From: DASRHK01 sp963776465
GTDB taxonomy: Bacteria > Pseudomonadota > Gammaproteobacteria > Nevskiales > Nevskiaceae
Length of the DNA stretch: 64,000 bases
Reading direction: 5' to 3'
NCBI GenBank assembly: GCA_963776465.1
Contig: CAVZMV010000002.1
Span: 1,674,001 to 1,738,000 of the forward strand
Shown: piece after piece, positions 27,061-36,325 of the stretch
Numbering within the stretch: position 1 is the stretch's first letter
Layout of the letters: the number at the start of each line of letters is the position of its first letter
Position numbers and translations under genes: made by a program
Notes under the pieces: generated by a model
Seen by the model: the letters and a program-made list of their open reading frames with translations, nothing else
What the model was told of the DNA's origin: nothing
The model's database searches: none

Positions 27061-27166
27061 AGCTTTACGCCTGTGTGTTTCCGGGACCGTGCGCGGCATG
27101 GACGCCGCGCTCGGAGCGTACAGGGACGTATTCACAGCGATCCCGGAAGCACGCAGGCGGAAAGCT
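27061..27166. repeat. Structured intergenic repeat, copy 2 (ACAGGGACGTATT type)
   Basis: 26-base arms (27061-27086 with 27141-27166, three mismatches) enclose a perfect inner hairpin GCGCGGC/GCCGCGC (27091-27097, 27104-27110) and the linker GAGCGTACAGGGACGTATTC. The plan and core sequence match copy 1 at 9482-9583. Its right end touches the ygfB TATAAT. Confidence 0.82.
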
Positions 27167-27171
27167 ATAAT
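27166..27171 (+). promoter_or_regulatory. ygfB-operon -10 box (TATAAT), 7 bases from the start codon
   Basis: TATAAT, then TCGCCGC, then ATG 27179. This spacing predicts transcription starting at or one base before the start codon. No consensus -35 is visible; the -35 region lies in the right arm of the structured repeat. Confidence 0.6.
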
Positions 27172-27178
27172 TCGCCGC

Positions 27179-27748
27179 ATGACCCAGGCTGTGCGCTACA
27201 CCGACCTCGCCGATGCGCTGGCGCGGCTCGGCTTCTCCCAGGATGCCGCCGAGTACCACGGTGCCTTGTGCGGCGCGCTGTGCGTGCAGGCGGCCGAGGA
27301 AGTCGAGCTCGATCGCGTGGTCCCGTCGGAGAACGGGCACGCGCCGTTTGGCGACGCGCCGGCGCACCAGGCGCTGGAACGCGTGCGCGACGAGTCGATC
27401 GAGGCGCTACAGAGCACCGACTCGATCTTCATGCCGCTCTTGCCCGAAGACAGCGCCGACCTCGCCGAGCGCGCCCGCGCGCTGGCCGCGTGGTGCGAAG
27501 GATTCCTCTATGGCCTGGCGAGCCGCGGCAACCTCGACCTCGGCGCCGCGTCGCCCGAGGTGCGCGAGATGGTCAGCGACCTCGTGCAGTTCTCCCACGC
27601 CACCAGCTCCGAGGACGACGACGAGGAGATCGAGGAGAACGCCTACGCCGAGCTCGTCGAGTACATCCGCGTCGGCGCGCAGCTGATCTTCATGGAGCTG
27701 CGTCCGCGCGAGGCAGCCAACAGCCCCAACCGCCAGATTCTGCATTGA
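27179..27748 (+). CDS. ygfB: UPF0149 family protein (YgfB-like)
   Basis: 189-residue small acidic cytosolic protein of the YecA/YgfB family. Family blocks are EYHGALCGALC near the N-terminus and ALAAWCEGFLYGLA in the middle, followed by the acidic run SSEDDDEEIEENAYAELVEY. Members often precede pepP and ubiH, as here; the molecular role is poorly defined. ATG 27179 is the first codon that gives the family N-terminus. It is the first gene of a tight operon; pepP begins 10 bases later. Confidence 0.9.
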   Translation: MTQAVRYTDLADALARLGFSQDAAEYHGALCGALCVQAAEEVELDRVVPSENGHAPFGDAPAHQALERVRDESIEALQSTDSIFMPLLPEDSADLAERARALAAWCEGFLYGLASRGNLDLGAASPEVREMVSDLVQFSHATSSEDDDEEIEENAYAELVEYIRVGAQLIFMELRPREAANSPNRQILH

Positions 27749-27758
27749 CCAGGAAGCC

Positions 27759-29090
27759 ATGAAACCCAACTCCCAGGAACTGCGCGAGTACGCCCGCCGC
27801 CGCGCGCGGCTGATGCGCGCGATCGGACCCCGCGACGTCGCCATCATCCCGTCGGCGACGGAGGTGATCCGCAACAGCGACGTGCACTATCCGTTCCGCC
27901 AGAACAGCGATTTCTCCTACCTCACCGGCTTCCCCGAGCCCGATGCCATCGCCGTCCTGGCGCCCGGCAACAGGAGCCACGGCGGCAAGGCCGAGTTCGT
28001 GCTGTTCGTGCGGCCGCGCAGCAAGGAGCGCGAAATCTGGGATGGGCGCCGCGAGGGCCCGGAGGGTGCACGCCGCAACTACGCCGCCGACGAGGCCTTC
28101 GTCATCGACGATTTCGACAAGCACCTGGCGCGCTTCCTCGAGGGCCGCGAGCGCGTGCACTACACGCTCGGCGAGCACGTTGACCTCGACGCCAAGATCG
28201 CGGGCAGCGTACGCGAGATCCGCGAGATCTCGCGTCGCGGCCCCGCCGCGCCGCACAGCTTCGTGTCGCTCGACACCACGCTGCACGAGCTGCGGCTGCT
28301 GAAGACGCCGGCCGAGGTGGCGACGATGGCCAAGGCCTGCCGCGTGTCGGCGCACGCGCACGTGCAGGCGATGAAGGCCACGGCGGCGGGCAAGTGGGAG
28401 TGGCAGATCGCCGCGGAGATCCACAAGGTCTTCGAGGAGCAGGACATGGAGCCCGGCTACAACTCCATCGTCGGCGGCGGCGACAACGCCTGCATCCTGC
28501 ATTACAACGAGAACAACGCGACGCTGCGCGATGGCGACCTCCTGCTGATCGATGCGGGCGGCGAGTACCGCGGCTACACCGCCGACATCACGCGCACGTT
28601 CCCGGTGAGCGGCAAGTTCAGCGCCGCACAGCAGGCCGTCTACGAGGTCGTGCTCGAGGCGCAGAAGGCGGCGACGCGCGAGCTCAAGCCCGGCAATTCC
28701 TGCGGCAAGCCGCACGAGACCGCCACGCGCGTGCTCACCGAAGGCATGGTCGACATCGGCCTGCTCAAGGGCAAGCCCAAGGATCTCATCGAGCAGGGCA
28801 AGCAGCGCCAGTTCTTCATGCACGGTACCGGCCACTGGCTCGGCATGGACGTGCACGACGTCGGCCGCTACAAGCTCGACGGCGAGTACCGGCCGTTCGA
28901 GGCCGGCATGGTGATGACCGTGGAGCCCGGCATCTACATCGCGCCCGGCACCAAGAACGTCAACCGCAAGTTCTGGGGCATCGGCGTGCGCATCGAGGAC
29001 GACGTGCTGGTCGGCGAGAAGGGTCCCCGCGTGCTGACCGACGGCGTGCCCAAGGAAGTGCGCGAGATCGAGAAGTTGATGCGCCAATGA
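27759..29090 (+). CDS. pepP: Xaa-Pro aminopeptidase
   Basis: 443-residue M24-family dimetal peptidase releasing N-terminal residues linked to proline. The N-terminal creatinase-like domain (FRQNSDFSYLTGFPEPDAIA) is followed by the pita-bread domain. Metal ligands lie in LLIDAGGEYRGYTADITRTF, GTGHWLGMDVHDVG, VEPGIYI and GVRIEDDVLV. Length equals E. coli PepP (441). Its TGA stop overlaps the ubiH start (ATGA), suggesting coupling. Confidence 0.97.
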   Translation: MKPNSQELREYARRRARLMRAIGPRDVAIIPSATEVIRNSDVHYPFRQNSDFSYLTGFPEPDAIAVLAPGNRSHGGKAEFVLFVRPRSKEREIWDGRREGPEGARRNYAADEAFVIDDFDKHLARFLEGRERVHYTLGEHVDLDAKIAGSVREIREISRRGPAAPHSFVSLDTTLHELRLLKTPAEVATMAKACRVSAHAHVQAMKATAAGKWEWQIAAEIHKVFEEQDMEPGYNSIVGGGDNACILHYNENNATLRDGDLLLIDAGGEYRGYTADITRTFPVSGKFSAAQQAVYEVVLEAQKAATRELKPGNSCGKPHETATRVLTEGMVDIGLLKGKPKDLIEQGKQRQFFMHGTGHWLGMDVHDVGRYKLDGEYRPFEAGMVMTVEPGIYIAPGTKNVNRKFWGIGVRIEDDVLVGEKGPRVLTDGVPKEVREIEKLMRQ

Positions 29091-30283
29091 AGCAGCCGGG
29101 CGCCGTCGACGTCGTGATTGTCGGCGGCGGCCTGGTCGGCGCGAGCCTGGCGCTGGCGCTGTCGCGAACGACGCATTCGATCGCGCTGATCGAGGCGGCG
29201 CCGCCTCCCAGCGGCGAGCCGGCCTGGGACGAGCGCTGCATCGCGCTCAACGCGGCCAGCCAGAAGATCTACGAAGCGATCGGCGTCTGGAGCGATGTTG
29301 CCCCCAGCGCCGAGCCGATCCTGTGGACGCACATCTCCGAGCGCGGGCGCTTCGGCGTCGCGCGCTTCACCGCGGAGGAAGCGGGGTTACCAGCACTGGG
29401 CTACAACGTTCCCGTGCGCGCGATAGGGCAGCTGCTCTGGCAGCGCCTGCAGAAAACGGCTGTGCAGATCAGGGCGCCCGCACGCGTCGCGGATCTTCAG
29501 ACCCGCGACGACGCCGTCGAGCTCGCGCTGGATGCGGGTCAACCGCCGTTGCGCGCGAAGCTGGTGATCGCTGCCGACGGCGCGCAGTCCGCGATCCGGC
29601 AACTGCTGAACCTGTCGGCGCAGACGCGCGACTACGGTCAGCAGGCGATCGTCACTGCGGTGCGCACCTCGCGCCCGCATCGCGGCTGCGCCTATGAGCG
29701 CTTCACCCCCGAAGGCCCCATCGCGCTATTGCCGAAACCTGACGGCGCATGCTCGCTGGTGTGGACGGTGCCGAGCGCGCGCGCGGACGAAATGCTCGCG
29801 TGGTCCGACGAGCGATTCCTGCAGGGGGCGCACGACACCTTCGGCGAGCGGCTTGGAAAGTTCGTGGCGCTCGGCCGCCGTGCCGCGTTTCCGCTGTCGC
29901 AGGTGCTGGGCGAGGAGCTCAGCGCGCCGCGCATCCTGTTCGCGGGCAACGCTGCGCAATCGCTGCATCCAGTGGCGGCGCAAGGTTTCAACCTCGGGCT
30001 GCGCGACGTCGCCGCCATCGCCGAGCTGCTGGCCGACGCTCCCGACCCGGGCGCGCCGCAAGTGCTGACCGAGTACGAGCAGCGACGATCGCGCGATCGC
30101 CAGACCGTCTCCGATTTCACCGACCGGCTGATCCGACTGTTCTCCAACCGCGTGCCGGGCCTGCGCGGGCTGCGGCACCTGGGCTTGCTGGCGCTCGACC
30201 TCGTGCCTGCGGTAAAGGACGCCGTGATGTGGCAGAACCTGGGCTTCGGGGCTCTGCCCGCCGCCATGCACCGGCGGTCGTGA
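29087..30283 (+). CDS. ubiH: 2-octaprenyl-6-methoxyphenol hydroxylase (UbiH)
   Basis: 398-residue FAD monooxygenase of ubiquinone synthesis. The Rossmann motif VVIVGGGLVGASLALAL is at residues 8-24, the DG motif is VIAADGAQSAIR, and the second FAD motif reads LFAGNAAQSLHPVAAQGFNL. The Asn in GNAAQ, where most relatives have GDAAH, is typical of UbiH and supports this name over UbiI/UbiF. It is overlapped at both ends by pepP and the next flavoprotein gene. Confidence 0.93.
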   Translation: MKQPGAVDVVIVGGGLVGASLALALSRTTHSIALIEAAPPPSGEPAWDERCIALNAASQKIYEAIGVWSDVAPSAEPILWTHISERGRFGVARFTAEEAGLPALGYNVPVRAIGQLLWQRLQKTAVQIRAPARVADLQTRDDAVELALDAGQPPLRAKLVIAADGAQSAIRQLLNLSAQTRDYGQQAIVTAVRTSRPHRGCAYERFTPEGPIALLPKPDGACSLVWTVPSARADEMLAWSDERFLQGAHDTFGERLGKFVALGRRAAFPLSQVLGEELSAPRILFAGNAAQSLHPVAAQGFNLGLRDVAAIAELLADAPDPGAPQVLTEYEQRRSRDRQTVSDFTDRLIRLFSNRVPGLRGLRHLGLLALDLVPAVKDAVMWQNLGFGALPAAMHRRS

Positions 30284-31446
30284 AGCACGACGTCATCGTC
30301 GTCGGCGGCGGCGTGGTCGGCGCCGCGCTGGCGCTGGCCCTCAAGCGCGAGAAGCTCGACGTTGCGCTGGTCGAGCGCGGGCAGGGCGCCAAGCCGTTCG
30401 ATCCCGCGGGTTACGACCTGCGCGTCTACGCAATCTCGCCGGGCACGGTGCGCTTCCTGCAGGAGCTCGGCGTCTGGTCAGCGATCGCCGCAAAGCGCGT
30501 CAGCCCGTACGAGCAGATGCGCGTGTGGCACGACGATCCGGCCAAGGCGCTGACCTTCAGCGCCTCGGAGAACCGCCTGTCCGAGCTGGGCTCGATCGTC
30601 GAGAACGACCTCATCCTCGACGAGCTGTGGCGCGCGCTCGGCGGCGTGACTACTTATCGCGGCGCCCCGGTCGCAGCCTTCGAGGCGACGGGTAGCGGCG
30701 CCATGCTGACCCTCGAGGACGGGCGCGAGCTCAAAGCCGGTCTGGTCGCTGCCGCCGACGGTGCCGACTCGCGGCTGCGCGAGCTCGCCGGCATCGACGT
30801 CACGAGCTGGGACTATCCGCAGCAGGCGATCGTCTGCAACGTCGTCACCGCGAAGCCGCATCAGCGCGCGGCGCTGCAGCGATTCCTGCCGACGGGTCCG
30901 CTCGCCTTCCTGCCGCTCGCCGACGGGCGCAGCTCCATAGTCTGGTCGACCACCGAGGCCGGCGAGCTGATGAAGCTCGACGACGCGGCGTTCGGCCGGC
31001 GGCTGGACGAGGCGATCCAGCACCAGCTCGGCGACGTCGGCGAGATCACGCACCGCGTGTCGTTCCCGCTGAAGCTGCTGCACGCGCGCGAATATGTGCG
31101 CGGTCCGTTGGTCCTGGTGGGCGACGCGGCGCACGTGGTGCATCCGCTGGCAGGGCAGGGCGTCAACATGGGTCTTGCCGACGCGCAGAGCCTCGCCGCG
31201 ATCCTCGGCCCGCGGCGCGGCAGCCGCATGCCGGTGGCATCGCCCCGCGCGCTGCGCCGCTACCAGCGCGCGCGCAAGGCGGAGAACGTGGAGATGCTGG
31301 CGCTAACCGACGCGCTCAATCGCGCGTTCGGGCAATCCTCGTCGCTGATGGGCGCAGCCCTGGACATCGGCATGCAGGCTCTCGACCGGCTGGTCCCGAT
31401 CAAGACGCGGCTGGCGCGCCGGGCGCTGGGCCTCGCCGGCGGATGA
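30280..31446 (+). CDS. Ubiquinone-biosynthesis FAD hydroxylase (UbiI/UbiF/UbiM group)
   Basis: 388-residue paralogue of UbiH. FAD motifs are VIVVGGGVVGAALALAL, LVAAADGADSRLRELAG and LVLVGDAAHVVHPLAGQGVN. By position after ubiH it corresponds to ubiI (visC), but C5- and C6-hydroxylases cannot be separated safely by eye. The start is GTG 30280 (VKHDVIVVGG), overlapping the ubiH stop as GTGA. It ends in an ATGA overlap with the next gene. Confidence 0.88.
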   Translation: MKHDVIVVGGGVVGAALALALKREKLDVALVERGQGAKPFDPAGYDLRVYAISPGTVRFLQELGVWSAIAAKRVSPYEQMRVWHDDPAKALTFSASENRLSELGSIVENDLILDELWRALGGVTTYRGAPVAAFEATGSGAMLTLEDGRELKAGLVAAADGADSRLRELAGIDVTSWDYPQQAIVCNVVTAKPHQRAALQRFLPTGPLAFLPLADGRSSIVWSTTEAGELMKLDDAAFGRRLDEAIQHQLGDVGEITHRVSFPLKLLHAREYVRGPLVLVGDAAHVVHPLAGQGVNMGLADAQSLAAILGPRRGSRMPVASPRALRRYQRARKAENVEMLALTDALNRAFGQSSSLMGAALDIGMQALDRLVPIKTRLARRALGLAGG

Positions 31447-32501
31447 CTGCGGCGTTGCCGCTGCTGGAGCGATACCCGGCACTGGCCAGCGCCCATCCGG
31501 TCGCCGGGCTGGTCAAGGGTCCGACGCCGGTCGAGCCCTTCGCCGGCGCGCAGGACGTCCATCTCAAGCGCGACGACCTCACTGCCACCGACTACGGCGG
31601 CAACAAGATCCGCAAGCTCGACTTCCTGCTCGCCGACGCCGCCGCGCGCGGCCGTCGCAGCGTGATGACCTTTGGCTACGCGGGCTCCAATTTCGTGGCG
31701 GCGACCGCGTGGCATGGTCGCAAGCTCGGCTTGCGCACCATTGGCGGCCTGCTCCCGCAGGTGCCGGCCGATTACGTCGTCGACAATCTTTCCGTGTCGC
31801 TGGCCTGCGGCGCCGAGCTGTTCCTGCGGGAGAGCCGCGTGGCGCTGGTTGCAGAGGCCGCGATGCGATCGACCCAGGCGTTGCTGCGCGATCGGCGCTT
31901 ACCGGTGTGGATCCCGCCCGGCGGGTCGAACGCGCTGGGCGCGCTAGGGTTCGTCAACGCGGCGATGGAATTGAAGCAGCAGATCGCGGCGGGGCTGCTG
32001 CCCGCGCCTCGCCAGATCGTGCTGCCGTTCTCCAGCATGGGCAGCGTCGCCGGCCTTGCCGCCGGATTGCAGCTTGCGGGCATCCAGGCGCGCATCACCG
32101 CGGTGCAGGTGGTGGATGCCGCGCAGGCCGGCCCAATCCGGCTCCTCGCGTTGCTGGAAGAACTTGTGGCGCTGCTGCGTCGCGCTTCGGTGCAGGTGGC
32201 AGACGCAGCGGCGCTTGCCGCCCAAGTCGACGTCCGTGATGAATTCTTCGGCGGCGAGTACGCGCGCGCAGACGCGCCCGTGAAGGACGCGATGCAGCGC
32301 TTCGTGTCGGCCACCGGCGCGCGGGTCGACAGCGCCTATAGCGGCAAGGCGCTCGCCTGCCTCTACGCCGACCTGGATAGGGGAAGGCTGCAGATGCCTG
32401 CCCTCTACTGGCACACGCTGAGCAAGGCCGTGCGACCGCCTGGGGTTGGCAGGATCGCGGCGGACGCGGTGCATCCTCGCCTGCGTAAATACTTCGCATA
32501 G
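31443..32501 (+). CDS. PLP-dependent D-cysteine desulfhydrase/ACC deaminase-like enzyme
   Basis: 352-residue fold-type II PLP enzyme. The PLP lysine is in DYGGNKIRKLDFLLAD (Lys55), preceded by VHLKRDDL; phosphate-binding residues are in SSMGSVAGLAAG. This pattern fits D-cysteine desulfhydrase (DcyD) and ACC deaminase, which differ by a few active-site residues I cannot assign safely. It overlaps the ubiquinone hydroxylase gene by ATGA, so it belongs to the ygfB-pepP-ubi operon. Why it sits there is unclear. Confidence 0.82.
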   Translation: MTAALPLLERYPALASAHPVAGLVKGPTPVEPFAGAQDVHLKRDDLTATDYGGNKIRKLDFLLADAAARGRRSVMTFGYAGSNFVAATAWHGRKLGLRTIGGLLPQVPADYVVDNLSVSLACGAELFLRESRVALVAEAAMRSTQALLRDRRLPVWIPPGGSNALGALGFVNAAMELKQQIAAGLLPAPRQIVLPFSSMGSVAGLAAGLQLAGIQARITAVQVVDAAQAGPIRLLALLEELVALLRRASVQVADAAALAAQVDVRDEFFGGEYARADAPVKDAMQRFVSATGARVDSAYSGKALACLYADLDRGRLQMPALYWHTLSKAVRPPGVGRIAADAVHPRLRKYFA

Positions 32502-32526
32502 GACCCAGGTACATCTTTCCGACGCG

Positions 32527-32576
32527 CGGGCACTACCGCCCGGCGGCCTTTCGCCGTTAGATGGCTACACCCTTTT
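32527..32576. repeat. Hairpin pair upstream of the DUF350-like gene
   Basis: CGGGC/GCCCG (32527-32531, 32538-32542) and CGGCG/CGCCG (32541-32545, 32552-32556), then a T5 run at 32572-32576. It may terminate the ubi operon, but the T-run is about 15 bases from the stem. The phrase GGCGGCCTTTCGCCG resembles one in the nuoG-nuoH gap. Confidence 0.45.
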
Positions 32577-32592
32577 TGGCGGCGCGCGTGCC

Positions 32593-32856
32593 ATGCCTGA
32601 AGAAGCCCTGACACACTCGGAGTCGATCTTCGTCGGCTACGCGCCGATCGTGGCGAATTTCGTCTACGCCGCAATGGGCGGCCTGATGATCCTGATCGGC
32701 GCCTGGCTCGCGTACCGGCTGTTCCTCAACGTGGTGGGCTTCAACGTCCGCGACGAGCTCAAGCGCGGCAACATGGCCGTGGGGCTGGCGGTGCTCGGGA
32801 TCTTCCTGGGCAACGGCATCGGCTTCGGCCTGGTCGTCGCCTACGCGCTGAACTGA
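32593..32856 (+). CDS. Small DUF350-like inner-membrane protein
   Basis: 87-residue protein with two membrane segments (about residues 25-45 and 62-85) joined by FNVRDELKRGNMAVGLAVLG, the phrase typical of one DUF350 repeat. Most DUF350 proteins hold two such units, so this is a half-size form. ATG 32593 gives MPEEALTHSESIFVGYAP. Function unknown. It is 1 base from the transglycosylase gene, so the two are likely co-expressed. Confidence 0.68.
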   Translation: MPEEALTHSESIFVGYAPIVANFVYAAMGGLMILIGAWLAYRLFLNVVGFNVRDELKRGNMAVGLAVLGIFLGNGIGFGLVVAYALN

Positions 32857-32857
32857 C

Positions 32858-33502
32858 GTGAAGATCATGGCGGGGCTGCTGGTTGCCGCGCTCGCGGCGA
32901 CGCCGGTGGCGTATCACCGCCCGGACTCGGTGGACTCGCCGCGCTGGACCACCGAGTACGACGCGCACTTCCAGAAATACAGCAAGCACTTCTTCGGGCC
33001 GTTCTTCGACTGGCGCCTGTTCAAGGCGCAGGCGATCGTCGAGTCGCGGCTGAACCCGCACGCGCGCAGCCCGGCAGGCGCCCAGGGGCTGATGCAGATC
33101 AAGCCGTCGACGTTCCGCGAGATCCGGCGCACCAATCCCAACTGGCACGACGCGCGGGAGATCTCGCACCACATCGCCGCCGCGATCTATTACGACCATT
33201 ACCTCTACCAGCGCAACGCCTGGGCGCAGATGGAGCGCGAGGAGCGGCTGCGGTTCACGCTGGCGGCCTACAACGCCGGCACCACCGGCATCATGCGGGC
33301 GATGAACGCGAGCGCGCCGCCGGTGAAGGCCTGGAGCCAGGTGTCGCCGAAGGCGCCGCCGGAAACGCGGGCTTACGTGGCGCAGATCACGGGTATCTGG
33401 CAAGCCTCGCAGCGCGGTCCGCAGCTGCGAGGCGTCGCTGCGCAATTCGAGGCGCGACGGCGCTTCGCGGCCGAGCGCCGCGCACAGGCCGCGGGCGGCT
33501 AG
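32858..33502 (+). CDS. Lytic transglycosylase (SLT domain)
   Basis: 214-residue peptidoglycan-cleaving enzyme, probably exported. A short hydrophobic N-terminus (MAGLLVAALAATPVAY) is followed by the SLT core: catalytic Glu in AQAIVESRLNP, then AGAQGLMQIKPSTF and FTLAAYNAGTTGIMRAM. The arrangement resembles MltF-like domains without the SBP-like domain. The start may be GTG 32858 or ATG 32867, three codons later. The C-terminus is Ala/Arg-rich. Confidence 0.87.
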   Translation: MKIMAGLLVAALAATPVAYHRPDSVDSPRWTTEYDAHFQKYSKHFFGPFFDWRLFKAQAIVESRLNPHARSPAGAQGLMQIKPSTFREIRRTNPNWHDAREISHHIAAAIYYDHYLYQRNAWAQMEREERLRFTLAAYNAGTTGIMRAMNASAPPVKAWSQVSPKAPPETRAYVAQITGIWQASQRGPQLRGVAAQFEARRRFAAERRAQAAGG

Positions 33503-33511
33503 CGCGTCGCG

Positions 33512-34402
33512 TCACTTCTCCAGCAGGAATGCGGTCTGGTACCAGTAGCCCTGCGGCGTGATCGAGACGACTTTCAGGTAATTGCCCCAGTGCCGGCGCA
33601 GGTAGTCGCGACGGTAGAAGACCTGCGCCTGGCCGCTGCCGCCTTCGCCCGGCGTGCGATCGACGGTGAAGAAGTCGTAGCTCGCGCCCGTCATCTGCGC
33701 GAACTGCGGATGCGCGCGCAGCCGGTTGCCGACGCGGCTCTTGGGATTGGCGAGGTAGAGCTGGATGGATTCCTCGTCGTTGATCGTCAGGAACAGCTTT
33801 CCGCCAGGCCGGACGATGCGCTTGAGCTCCATCAGCCAGGCCTCGCCCAGGTCGGCGATGTGCGTGAACACCGAGCCCGCGTAGATCAGGTCGAAGGTGC
33901 CATCCTCGAACGGCAGGTGCGGAAAGCTCGTGGTCGTCGCGAACTTGAACGGCGGGCTCAGATGCCGCTGGCACCACTGCACGTGGGCGCCGCTCAGATC
34001 CACGCCCCAGACCTCGCCGTCCTTGGTCCAGTCGCGCAGCCATCGGATCATGATCCCCGAGGCGCAGCCGAAGTCGAGGATGCGCCGATGCGACTCCAGC
34101 GGCGCGCCGGCGGCCTCAAGAACGGCCTTCATCTTGCCGACGTAGCCGCGGCCGACCTGGAAGTACTCCTGCTCGGTGCTTTCGGGACCCCACCAGAGCT
34201 CGCGCGGCGGCACCGGCAGCTCGGGCTCGTCGCCGGTGCGCGGCGCCGAAGGCTCCATCAGGTAGAAGGCGTCGTCCGGGCGGTAGGGGTAGAACTTGGC
34301 CGCGATCCTGGGATCGCCCAGCGACGCGGCGCGCGCCTTGCGCTCGAACGCGCGTCCCAGGGCCGGAAACTTTCGCCAGAACCAGCGGAGCAGCGCATCC
34401 AT
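33512..34402 (-). CDS. Class I SAM-dependent methyltransferase
   Basis: 296-residue protein. SAM motif I is ILDFGCASGIMIRWL, followed by the acidic motif II region VWGVDLSGAHVQWC and a motif IV-like FDLIYAGSVFTHI, then VRPGGKLFLTI. The N-terminal 85 residues and the C-terminal TPQGYWYQTAFLLEK are not recognised. The substrate is unknown; small-molecule, lipid or sugar methylation are all possible. GGAGAGGAC lies just before ATG 34402. It is convergent (9 bases) with the transglycosylase gene. Confidence 0.82.
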   Translation of the reverse strand: MDALLRWFWRKFPALGRAFERKARAASLGDPRIAAKFYPYRPDDAFYLMEPSAPRTGDEPELPVPPRELWWGPESTEQEYFQVGRGYVGKMKAVLEAAGAPLESHRRILDFGCASGIMIRWLRDWTKDGEVWGVDLSGAHVQWCQRHLSPPFKFATTTSFPHLPFEDGTFDLIYAGSVFTHIADLGEAWLMELKRIVRPGGKLFLTINDEESIQLYLANPKSRVGNRLRAHPQFAQMTGASYDFFTVDRTPGEGGSGQAQVFYRRDYLRRHWGNYLKVVSITPQGYWYQTAFLLEK

Positions 34403-34443
34403 GCGTCCTCTCCAGGTGCTCGAATGAAGTCGCGGAGTTTACG

Positions 34444-35030
34444 TCAGTCCTGTTTGACGCCTTCGACCTGGATGCGCAGCTTGACCCGTCCCATCTCGCC
34501 CTGGCCGTACTGGCTCATCTTCATGCCGTACTCGCTCCAGTTCATCTCGCCCTCGGCGTCGGCGCCGCAAAGCTCCTTGCGCGTCATCGGGTGCGGGATG
34601 CACTTGAAGACATTGACCTTGAGCGGCACCGGCCTGGTCACGCCCATGAGCGTGATGTTGCCGTCGACCGCTTTGAGCGTATCGCCGTCGAACACGAGCT
34701 TGCCCTTGTAGCTGGCGGATGGGTACTTGGCGACGTTGAAGAACTTGTCGGAGACGGCTTCGTCATGCATCGACTGCAGGCCGAAGTCGATGCTGGCGGG
34801 ATCGATCGCGACCTCGACCGTCCCGGTCTTGGCCGCGCGATCGATCGTGATCGTGCCGCTGGATTTGTCGAACTTGCCACGCCAGACCGAGATGCCCATG
34901 TGCGAGAACTCCAGGCTGGGGAAGGTGTGGTCGGGATCGATCTTGTAGCTCTCCGGCGCGGCGAGGGCAGGCGTCGTCGTCAGGGCGAGCAGGGCAGCGG
35001 TCAGCAGGTTTTTCACAGAGTTCTCCGACA

Positions 35031-35031
<1 letters not shown>
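34444..35031 (-). CDS. YceI-family periplasmic protein
   Basis: 195-residue exported lipocalin-like protein. The signal peptide (KNLLTAALLALTTTPALA) is followed by the YceI motifs YKIDPDHTFPSLEFSHMGIS, IDPASIDFGLQSMHDEAV and ITLMGVTRPVPLKV. YceI proteins bind isoprenoid quinone-like lipids. Two cysteines (FKCIPHPMTRKELC) are unusual and could form a disulphide. Its start codon overlaps the stop of the ketoacyl synthase gene as TGATG, so the pair is likely translated together. Confidence 0.9.
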
Positions 35032-36038
<1,007 letters not shown>

Positions 36039-36120
36039 AAGAGTCCCCGCTGATTGCCGGTCCGCTAGGTTAGTTGATTCCTTTGCACGACAGGCCTCGC
36101 CACGGGCCGCCGGACCGGGC

Positions 36121-36126
36121 TATAGT
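36121..36126 (+). promoter_or_regulatory. Candidate -10 box of the glycine-cleavage operon
   Basis: TATAGT, one mismatch from consensus, ending 4 bases before the first riboswitch stem. Transcription would then start close to the P1 helix of aptamer 1. No clear -35 element is visible at the usual distance. Confidence 0.5.
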
Positions 36127-36130
36127 GGCG

Positions 36131-36287
36131 GCCGTCACGCGAGAGACTGCCCATGCGGCAGCACCGACGGCGCAAATTCGCTCGGAATCGCTCAGGTAAA
36201 AGGAGCGTGGCGGCTGCAACACTCTGGAGAGCATCCGCGAAAGCGGGTCACCGAAGGCGCTCAACGCTCAGGTAAAAGGACAGAGGG
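36131..36287 (+). promoter_or_regulatory. Tandem glycine riboswitch (two aptamers) upstream of gcvT
   Basis: Aptamer 1 (36131-36214): P1 arms GCCGTCACGC and GCGTGGCGGC, with core GCTCAGGTAAAAGGAGCG. Aptamer 2 (about 36219-36287): ACTCTGGAGAGC, GTCACCGAAGGCGCTCAACG and CTCAGGTAAAAGGACAGAGG, close to the family consensus. A short linker (about 36215-36218) joins them. The structure senses free glycine and should turn on the downstream glycine-cleavage genes. Identification is by direct recognition of the conserved blocks and gene context. Confidence 0.95.
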
Positions 36288-36325
36288 GCGATTTCCGCAC
36301 CACGCGTCGTCGCCCCGGAAATCGC
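36288..36325 (+). promoter_or_regulatory. Riboswitch expression platform: hairpin hiding the gcvT ribosome site
   Basis: GCGATTTCC (36288-36296) is perfectly complementary to GGAAATCGC (36317-36325), which contains the GGA ribosome site and ends directly before the gcvT ATG. The first arm begins at the 3' edge of aptamer 2, so closing the aptamer would compete with this hairpin. There is no T-tract, so control is probably at translation. Confidence 0.75.
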
